NCBI RefSeq assembly: GCF_020184175.1
Contig: NC_065532.1
Location: 19,406,001 to 19,470,000, forward strand
DNA length: 64,000 bases
From: Aphis gossypii
Taxonomy: Eukaryota > Arthropoda > Insecta > Hemiptera > Aphididae
Direction: 5' to 3'
Position 1 is the stretch's first letter, and each line of letters opens with the position of its first letter. Positions 54,141-64,000 of the stretch are shown here, piece by piece. Below the pieces are notes generated by a model. The model searched no databases and was not told the origin of the DNA. It saw only the letters and a list, made by a program, of their open reading frames with translations. Both the position numbers and the translations under genes were made by a program.

Positions 54141-57100
54141 TGTAAGTTAATATGTAAATGTTAAACTTTATTGTTGGAGCAGTAATAATAAATTTAAACA
54201 TTTTTATAGCATTCATTAAACTTACTTATATTTGTTATAAAAATAAGATACTTATTCAACATTAAATTGAATATTCATTTTATTTACAGTAAGTATTAAG
54301 TATTTAGTAATTCAGCAATTTATTTAAATTGTAATATTAAAACATTAGTATTATATTCAAATAGTTTGATTAAAAATATCATATTCACCGTGGTAATATA
54401 TAATTTTGACCAAAAATTTAATTCATTTAATCAGTTGTTTGTTTCGAAACATACACGTATACACGTATGTAATGGGTATATATTATAACTTAAGCATGTG
54501 TATTGTTTAACTATATGCTGGAGTATTAATAAAATTATATGTAGTTGCTAAGATAAAATAATGTATATTTTAAGGAAGACATTATTGTTAGTATTTTATG
54601 TGGAAAACGCTTTAGTAGATTATATAAATAGAGTGGAATTCGTGAATATTATTGTCGCGCATTTATTATAGTAGATATGCTGAGGATATTCAGCTTATCT
54701 AGACGAAACAATCTATAGTTAAGTTATATATAATAGAAAATGCAGTTGCATAATTTTGAATACTTAATTTCAGTAACGTCCCAAATATATCAGTAAACAG
54801 CATTAAACATCAGAGAGGGGAAGCTTAATATTTTAATAATTTGAAATAATAATAGATAAAAAGGGAAGTGGTCAAAGAGAAGTATTAAATTATTATTTAT
54901 TACGTTTGAAGAGCATAGAAAAACATAAAATACGTGGTAAAAATAATAACTTACGTGTATACTTATATAAAGAACAGATAATGACAACGAATAAAATAAA
55001 GCTTTACAATATAATATGTATACCTTTGAAAGTTTGAACAGTAGTATCAGAAATATTAAGAAGACGCAACAGTTAAAAAAAAAACATAAGCATAAGCTTT
55101 TTAGTAAGCATAGTATAGATTACTAAAATGTATATTATAAAAATATTCTTAAGGAAAATGTTTACCTACTTTGATATAGAAATCGACTTTTTTATATTTA
55201 AAATATTATTCATTTTAAAATATCGGTAAACGTATATTAAATTTACTGATAGTTTACAACTAACCTGGTGATTCCTAGTCATATTGACGTTACACCGCAT
55301 CAGTAGAAATTAAGAGCATTGTTCTTTAATAAATGATCAACTACGACACCCATTATAACTCAAAGTTTTTTTAAATTAGTTGGATTAATATTTTAATAGT
55401 ATTTAACATTAGACTATAAAAGTTTTACTTTTATTATTGATTTGAAGAAATTCGACTTTGTATACTTATAGTAAAATAATAATAATAATCATGTTTAGGT
55501 TTTATAGTGCTACTTATTTTAAGAGCTGTAAAATAAGTGACCAAAAGTCTCTTCAGTTTACTGGCATTTTTTAATGTTAGTCATTATAAAAAAATGAGTA
55601 TTTAATATAATTTCATACTAGCCAAGATTAAAATTAAAGTATATAATATACTTAAGTATACTTTAATACCTTTCAGTATTTTGTAAATATTCCGTCAATT
55701 ATTTAAAATTAAAATATTTAATTTAATTTACGAGTATATAAGTTTCTATGATTGACTTTTGTCACTACAGGTAATTTTTTTTCTTGTATACCTACGTAAA
55801 TATAGTTTATTAATAGTAGAATATATTTAGAAACTATGACTTTAGAATGAAAATCAGTTGAGACTTTTCTTATTTGCTTAAATAATAATTTAAAATAAAC
55901 ATATTATAAAAGCATTTATATATATACTGTAACACCTCTTGAAGCATTTATAATTTAAATATTTAAACATAGGTAGGTACCTAGTTAAAGGTAGTTACAA
56001 TTGTATACATATATTGAGTTCATATTATACACGCAATATGTAATTATTTACATTAGCGTGTATTTAACCGATTAAGGATGGAGTCACCTTTTAAATTAAA
56101 TAGTAACATATACATATCTTAAGTTCATTTCAATTAAAATAAAAAAATATAAATTTAAAATAATAAATATTTCTCATAGTGTACAGTTTTACACAGCGAA
56201 ATTAATTTATGTTTTCTCACAAAATATAATTTTAGATAATTAACTAAGTGCTGTTAATATGGTTAAACTAAAAATTATGGCATAATTAATAACATCAAAA
56301 TATAATCTTTAAAGTAAACATTTTATGTAGATTACGTGTACGAGGAGTTTCAAATTAAACGTAATATGTTAAATTTTACAAAATTTGTTCTCTCGTGGTT
56401 ATAAAATTAAATTAATGTGAAATAGATATTATATTTAAATGTTTGTCAAATTATTGTTCAATATAAATAAAACTGAATGTTGATGTACCGGACAACTTTT
56501 ATTATCATTTTTGATTTATCATGATAATGTAAATATTTATATTATTATTATTATTATATATTAAACATAATAACAATGTAAGCATTTAATTAAATTATAA
56601 TATTATTTTTCTATTAAAAATAATAAAATATAATATTAATTTTTTTAGTGTTTAAATTTAAATTGGTTTTGGTAAACATAAGTTCGAGTATACATTTTTT
56701 TTTTTAACATTTATAGTTAAATTATGTGGATGTTAAATTAATATTTGTTAAGTTTTTACTAGTCCGTTGCAAGGTCTAAAATCTTCTATTAAAATAGTTG
56801 AAAATAAATAATAATCTATATACAATCCAATATTATTATGGTGAATTCAGAATTAGACACAGTACTCATATAGTTCATATTTCATGTTTAGGATTCTCGT
56901 GTATAATGTGACTTATGATTACTTATAAAGGGAAAATTCTAATTTTAATATTCTATCCTGACTAAAATTGAAATAAAAAGCAACTTTGCTAGATTATAAA
57001 AATAGATTTGGTGTACACAAATCGCTAAGTATAACAGCACCCAGATTGCAAGTTAACAATAGTTTTTACTTTTTACTGCAGCAAAGTACATTGGCTTTGA

Positions 57101-57989
57101 GGTAAAACAAGTTAAAAGCGCAATTTGATTTGTTTCAGTGTAAAAAATTGTGATCGATTTAAGAAGTGTTCAAAAACATTATTAAATTTATATACTGATG
57201 AATGAATCGTGAACATTTCTCATTTTTTATTAAACGGGACGTATAAAAGCACTAATAAAATGTATATTTTAAATGAATTGTTTGAAATTAAAATCGTGTA
57301 TAATACGTATATTTTATAAATCAATTTCAATTTTATTTTTTTATATGTTGGTATGAAAAATAAAATTGGAGTATGCGTATAATATTTTCTTTTGCACAAA
57401 AAATGAAAATAAAGTTGTTGAAAACTATTAAAATTACGTTGAAAATAAGTACTTTAAACTTCCACTGATGATATCTATATCATTCATGTTACTATACCAC
57501 TCAAATATATTTTAAAAAGAATATTCTTGCAAATAAAATAATAATAAACAGAACATTTATAATTACCCAATTGATGGATAAAATTAAAAATAATAATATG
57601 TTTTTGCCAAAACAACTAAACTTAAAATAATTTTACCTAATAACAAAATAATTTACGTAAAAATTACCTTAACTGTACTTGTTTACATGATATTGCTATT
57701 ATAGCGTCTATAGAAATATTATGTAGACAAAAACTAATAACGTATATTTAATGACATAGATAATAATCATATGATATGATATTATATTGTAATGAGTGGG
57801 AAATACAATAATTAATTACGATAAACGACCGTATGAATGGGTTTATTTTTATAATAAACGCGAACGTGACCATGTTCATTTGAAAAAAATACTAACATGA
57901 TCGTAAACATAATTATTATTTTAGATTGAAGGTAAACGAATTCATTTTTTGATGGTCATTTTATGAACATTGGATTTGGGAAAATATCG

Positions 57990-58180
57990 CTTCAATGTAC
58001 AAGTATAATGTCATTATCAAATATGCTGAAACTGACTTAACAACTTTTGTGAAACCTTGTATTCAATTTTCAAACACTTTTACTGAGCGAATTTTCATTT
58101 TACATTTCTAATATTTGGTGAAAATTTCAACTACATCTATGGTTGCTTGTTTTCGAGTTACACACACAAAAAAAAAAGAA
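57990..58180 (-). repeat. Fragment of the interspersed repeat
   Basis: AACCTTGTATTCAATTTTCAA (first 20 bases at 58054) and TTTGGTGAAAATTTCAACT resemble 2257-2310 in the same orientation. It is short and diverged. Confidence 0.35.
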
Positions 58181-60868
58181 ACAGAATCGATTTTGTTGAA
58201 ATCTTCTCGTTTTCGAAAAAAATGTCTGATATTTAAAAGTGTCCTTTAAAAGAAGATTTATTATATTTACTTTTTATTAATACTATTGATGCATTTTAAC
58301 ATTTACACATAACATTTTATGTTAATTAATGTATTTATGTCAGCAATTTAAGTTTATTTATTTCGTTTAAAAATTATTGGATAGATATGAGTTGAGTTGA
58401 CTATTTAGTGTGCTTATGATTGAAAAAATAATACTTGAGAATCAACTATAATATATTATATTATTAGTTTTATTTGGTATACGGCCCTTTTCAAATAACA
58501 TCTAAAAACTTTTTTTATTAGTAGAGAATATTTTTCTCGTTTCGTTAGTATGATTTTTTTTTTAATATAATACACTGTATTAACTCGTAAACTATTCATT
58601 TTTTTTATAGATGTTTTTTCTGATAAATTTGAATATGCCAAATATGCAGTTTATTAATATAAAGTAAAATAATAATTATTCTTATGATATACTTTTAGTC
58701 TTTTTAGAAGTGAAATATAAAATATATATTAATTGTTTTATTAAACAAAATATTATATTCTTTTAGTATGTCAAATACTAAAACATTAAGTACTAAAAAA
58801 ACTATTTCAAATAATCCATTTTGAATATCTTTTTATGACACAAAGTGAACATTATTTATTTCAATCCTATTAGGATTTTAATTAAATGTTAAGCTATATA
58901 ATTTATGTTAATACCTACAATGACTTTTAATTTGATTACAATTTGAATATTTTAAATCTGTTGTTAATGTCTGTCGATACTACGAGAGTCATTTATAAAT
59001 TATAGTTGTTTATAAGTTTTAAACAACAACAAAACAGAAAAAAATATATATACAATTGTTTTTTCTAAATGAATTTGTAATCTAAGGCATAATCTTCAAT
59101 TTTAGTTACGATTATACAAGGGATAAACTCTGAAGACAAGTTTTGATGAAAAAACTTTTGGTCACATAATACAGAAAAAACAACGACGATTGCCTACTTA
59201 AAAATTCTCTACACAAACATTTACGAGTGTTAATTTATTCAAAGACAAACAAAATATCTATTTTATCTATCTATACCATATGCAATTTTTGGTCATTTCA
59301 AATCACTATGATGAATAATATTGGAAACAATGAAACGACAAAATTTGGAATTAATTATATTATTTTGATACTATGTAAAGACCGTCATTTTGGTTTAAAA
59401 ATACCAATATTAGTAACGTCCTTACAGATCAAGATAATATTTTTGTGCTAAAGAAGCAAGAATTATTGTTTACTTCTCGGCCGAAAAATGAGGGGTGAGA
59501 ATTCCCATATTATTATAGTTCCTATAATAAACATAAGTCTTTAAATTATAAAACTACTGCATAAAATAAAAACTGTACTTACCCATATATTTTTTTAACA
59601 TCAATTATTAAATAAAAAACAATGTGTCAAATAAGACACTCGAACCAAAAAAAAATTTGTTTATTTTTATTCATATATTTCTTGAATATTATGGCTTCTT
59701 AAGTTTTACAATATTATATTATATTAAGATAGACGAGTTTTTTATATTAATTTGAATAACTCATAATTTTATGCCTATATAGCGTTTATCACTTAAACAC
59801 TTGTATATAAGCCAGTAGCCACTAATTTATTACATAAACATACAACATATTTAAATGGAAATAAAGTACAGACCATGACAATTATTATACTGCTAGGTCA
59901 AATTTAAGTACTCACTTCTTCACTTACATCACAGCCTAATACTCATATCCAGGGACGTATTTACCAAAAGGCTAATCAGAGTTATACCCCTGGGTGGCAA
60001 GATGTTGAGAGATTTTATTTATTTAAATTTGTTTACATACCATAATAAAAAAGATAATTTTTATCAAATACAGTTATACATTAATTAATAATTATATAGC
60101 TAAAATATTAAAGGAGCATAGATCATGCTATGAAATCATATATAGTTATAGAGGTTGACATATGTATGATACATGTTAATTTATTTTTAGCCAAACATTG
60201 ATATTTATTCTTTCGAGTTCAACTTACGGACAATCGTCTACTACCGATCATTGATTATAATAATTATAATTAGAAAATTATACATAACTCATGAATCGTT
60301 TATAATTAATTATTTGTGTTGTGTAGAAAATTGGTCGTGGACCATTTTTGTTTGTCGTGTACAAACATTCATCGTTTACAGTCGCTGCATGATCAGAATG
60401 ATCAGATTTATATAACGTATTTATGTGGTTTTCATTTGTAATTTTTATTTTATGCAAATTTATTTTAACTTTTTAGTTAAAATAACTAATGAATGACGAC
60501 AGAAAACATTTAAGTGGTTCTTAAACGAACCAAAAAATTAGCGTCCTTCTCAATATTAAAAAGAATTAAAAATTACTTGCGATCGCGGAAAATAGAGGAT
60601 CATTTAAACATATTAATTACTATTATCAATATTGAAAATTAAATTTTCAGAAAAATTGATCATGAATAATGTGTATACAATTAATTAATTTTATTATATA
60701 AAATCCTCATCGTAAAGATTTATTAGTACCTACTTAATTTTATTGTTCCATTTTTGTAAATTTTAATTTTTTCAAGAACAATTAATTCCTATATTATAAT
60801 AATTAATGTTGCAATAGACTGATATTGCAAAGATAGAGGTGGTAAAAATTATTTTCGCTGGGTTACAA

Positions 60869-60912
60869 AAAATTGAAATACATATATATATATATATATG
60901 TATTTCAATTTT
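60869..60912. repeat. Perfect 44-bp palindrome with an AT core
   Basis: AAAATTGAAATACATATATA and its exact complement face each other with no spacer, the centre being alternating TA. It can form a cruciform or, if transcribed, a 22-bp hairpin. Flanks are more (TA)n. No element ends or gene were found at it. Confidence 0.8.
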
Positions 60913-63900
60913 ATATATATAAAAATAATTTTATATATATATAATATCATCAATACGACGTATCAAATTACTTGAGACATTTAAATAAAAATGATGAGAA
61001 AGAAAAAGGATATAGTTTACTTTAAACACTGTAATATTTGTATACAATATTGTACAGCTTGTGTGATTGTATTTAACTTTGAACAGCAAATGTTGTTTTT
61101 ATTATTTCAATGAAAATATTTATAATAATAATATAAATAATAACTCAAGGGAAGATTGACCAATCAGAAAATCGGAAATCATTTCGATTGTTCGCTATAT
61201 AACAAACAATAAAATTACAAAAAAGTGATGTTTTTTAAAATAAGCATGTAATATTAAATAAAAATATATGCAAGTATTATTTTGGTACTTAAACTATAGC
61301 TTGTATCAATTCATTTAAAATTTAGATAAATATTTCGTATAATATTTTGATTTATAGAATGTAATTAATCATTATATACTGATCTGAAATACTGCTAGTA
61401 CTCCTAGAAGAATCAAAGAATTCAGTTAGTTGCCTCAAATCTTTACCTATTATATCATTTTTTATAAGTATTTTGATTTTGAACTTTGAGTTCATTACTT
61501 TGAATTAGTTACATACCTAAGTGTGTATAAATTCAAAATTTATATTGGCATTTTGCACTGTGCAAAAATAAAAACGATGAAGTGTTATGCCTATTATAAT
61601 TTATAACCGTTGAAAAACGAGATTAATTTTCTTTATAGATATAATTTAAGGTTTATAAACTTAATAATGAGCATATTCAACTAAAATGTACTGCTAAATT
61701 AAAAATTAAATTACTTAATTTAATATTAAATACACATATAAATATATAAATTACTATTTATAATAATGGCTATTATTGACGTTTACAAGTTATTGATTAT
61801 ATTAATTTTTATTTATGTCAAACATAAATTATATAAGATTAAAGTTAGATGGCATTACTTGATCACTCATTGAAAATAAATGTGTGATAACTAGTACCTA
61901 ACTTGGAAAAAGTATTATTGTTAAACAAATAGACTGCTTGTTTTTTTTTAATCTAAAAATGTATAATTGAAATATCAAAAGTTCTTTTTATAATATGCGT
62001 TTAGTTGTGAACTTTATATTTGATATTTAAGTGTCAAGAATCTGTTTCATACAAAATATATTTGAGTAAAAACTTTCACACCAAGGATTGTTGTGTAATA
62101 ATATTTATTTTTCTATTAAAAAAAAAATTATGTTTATTTTTTTACATATTTATATAGCCCTAGGCATTTAACCCATTTGTCCCTCCTTTTTAATCTAGCT
62201 TTAATGTCAACTTTAGAGATACCACCTATAGAAACTTCAGAACTAGAACGTTTAAAACAACTGAAGCTATTTTGATGGCAACAACAAAGCAACAACAATG
62301 TAAACTAACGATATAAAGCAATGGTATAGAACTCAAAATACGCCCGAGGTAGAAACGTGAGTTTTTCGTCAAATTAATTGTACTATCTACCATAGACTAC
62401 ATAGTATATCTGCAAGAACCAAAAATAACTGGAGAACTTTATGCACAATTTCTGAAAAATTATTAGAAATATCGCGTCAGAATAAAATACTATAATGTCT
62501 CAAGTTTCATTGTCACAGTAACATTTTATACTACCGTCCGTCAAATTATTATTTTATTTCCATGCAATAACCATAACCATATTCAAACGTTATAATTTTC
62601 ATATCGAAATCCAGTGGTTGAGCGACCAAGTTATGGTCTATGTATTAAAATAATATTAACAAGATTTATCATACTGTACCACTATTGTTATCGTTCAATA
62701 CACCAGTCATTGAATTTATGTTCACAGAAACGTATATATAATAATAATAGGTCATAAAATCTCGAGTATGTATAATCGGCATTTTGGGTAAGATTTATCG
62801 CCGAAAGATCGTTTTTGTACCTCGTCCTGTGGCTGATAGTTACATGTTATCCACAATTTATTATAATTTTGGTTAAATGTGGTATAATTGAAAAGTTTGG
62901 CCAAGTCAAATAATTATAACATATATCGGCAAATTCAGTACCTACAAAAATGAAATAGGGAATTCCTAGATTATTCAAGAAACTTGTCTGGTGTACTTTA
63001 GGAGAAGGGGATAGGAGATGGTTACGATCACTGGAGTTAGTCACCTTCTCTCCCCAAACTATCATAAGATTTTAAAAGTACATTTAATGATAATATATCG
63101 ATGAATTGAATGCATTTTTGATGGTTTTGTGAGTTATATTATGTCGCGAATTCGTCAAACTAACGCGTGGCAATCTATTATATTATTTTATGGTGTCACA
63201 ATAACCATTGCCCTTGTCCTTCAAGCTCCATATTACGTTCGTATGATAATCGTAATTTGTTTATGTGTTTGGCATATTTACTCAAAATTCATTTGACTTA
63301 AACAAAACAGATTTTATAGAACACTTAATTAAATTGTATAAACTAAAACATATTATTATACGACTTTTACTCATACACTTGAATAGCAACTCATAACGTC
63401 GGATCATAAAATATAGTTACATGCTAAATGTTATACGTCATACATAATATGCAATTCAAATTTCTGGAATCGAATAAAGAGAAATGATTTTTAATTAATA
63501 AATCTAATATGAGCTAAGACTTATGAGTTATAAGTTGAATAATAAATATAAACTTTAAACTAATTAGCAACTTACTTATAATTTAAATTAATTGAACCTT
63601 TTAAAATAACATAAGTTTCAATTAAACAATAATTGTTAATATTATAATGTATTGTGTCAATCGTTTTAGGTTATTTGATATTAATTATATTTAAATAAAT
63701 AAAAAATCAATAACACAAGATTAAATATTGCTATAAAACTAAAATTCGTTTATTATACATTTATTACCTATACATATATTATATATACATAATACTATGT
63801 ACACTTACGATCTTTTAATTATATTATTCTTTTGAATGTTATGAATATGAATTAATAAATAGGTACCTACCTATGTTTGAAAAATGTATAATTTATAATT

Positions 63901-64000
63901 TGTTTATTTATTTATTTTTAATTTGCTGAACATCAATTTACTATATTACCTACCTGTATTTTGATTATTTTAAATAAAGAATACGTATTTAAGTAGGTAG

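Larger units (their letters stand above)
54141..64000. other. AT-rich region without recognised genes
   Basis: Apart from the repeat fragment at 57990 and the palindrome at 60869, only short chance frames were seen. A CCAGGGACGTATTTA phrase at 59950 looks like the start of a small interspersed repeat, but its ends could not be placed. Confidence 0.45.

Noticed and set aside
1..64000. tRNA, rRNA, CRISPR or bacterial-type operon
   Set aside because: No cloverleaf with TTCGA-type arm, no rRNA core sequence and no regularly spaced repeats were found on either strand by reading. A covariance-model scan would be needed to exclude small RNAs.

Overview
The window looks like nuclear DNA of a sap-sucking insect, most probably an aphid. 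It is extremely AT-rich, with GC-richer islands almost only at real exons. It is full of short repeats and decayed non-LTR retrotransposons, its genes carry spliceosomal introns, and the best gene is an insect neuropeptide receptor. No bacterial operon, tRNA, rRNA or CRISPR array was seen. The aphid assignment rests on base composition and recurring taggtacctac-type motifs, so it is an inference.

Region 1 to about 15.2 kb holds a tandemly duplicated family of small secreted-protein genes on the minus strand. Unit A (1-4.3 kb) is a six- or seven-exon gene of which five exons are in the window; its 3' end lies off the left edge. Its exons are open and their splice phases fit, except at the exon 2/3 junction. 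Unit B (7.8-15.2 kb) is a second copy with an intact terminal exon but nonsense codons, lost splice sites and insertions elsewhere, so it is a pseudogene. Extra copies of the signal-peptide exon lie at 5.2, 12.6 and 13.3 kb. The deduced protein resembles a catalytically dead GH18 (chitinase-like) fold, a hypothesis from pattern only. Copies of an aphid-type interspersed repeat sit inside and between the units.

Region 15-29 kb is mostly AT-rich DNA without genes. It contains a 216-bp inverted-repeat element (17.9 kb), a jockey-like ORF1 relic (21.8-22.9 kb), another interspersed repeat and a GC-richer stretch at 27.4-28.5 kb.

Region 29-31.5 kb holds the one clearly functional gene: a two-coding-exon class A GPCR on the minus strand, an insect CCHamide receptor (bombesin-receptor relative), 378 residues, whose coding intron has a GC-AG boundary.

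Region 31.5-64 kb has no convincing gene. It contains LINE ORF2 relics at 39.5-40.0 kb (plus) and 53.6-54.1 kb (minus), a 30-bp duplicated CACGTG-containing motif at 47.75 kb, a perfect 44-bp palindrome at 60.87 kb, and otherwise AT-rich intergenic or intronic DNA.
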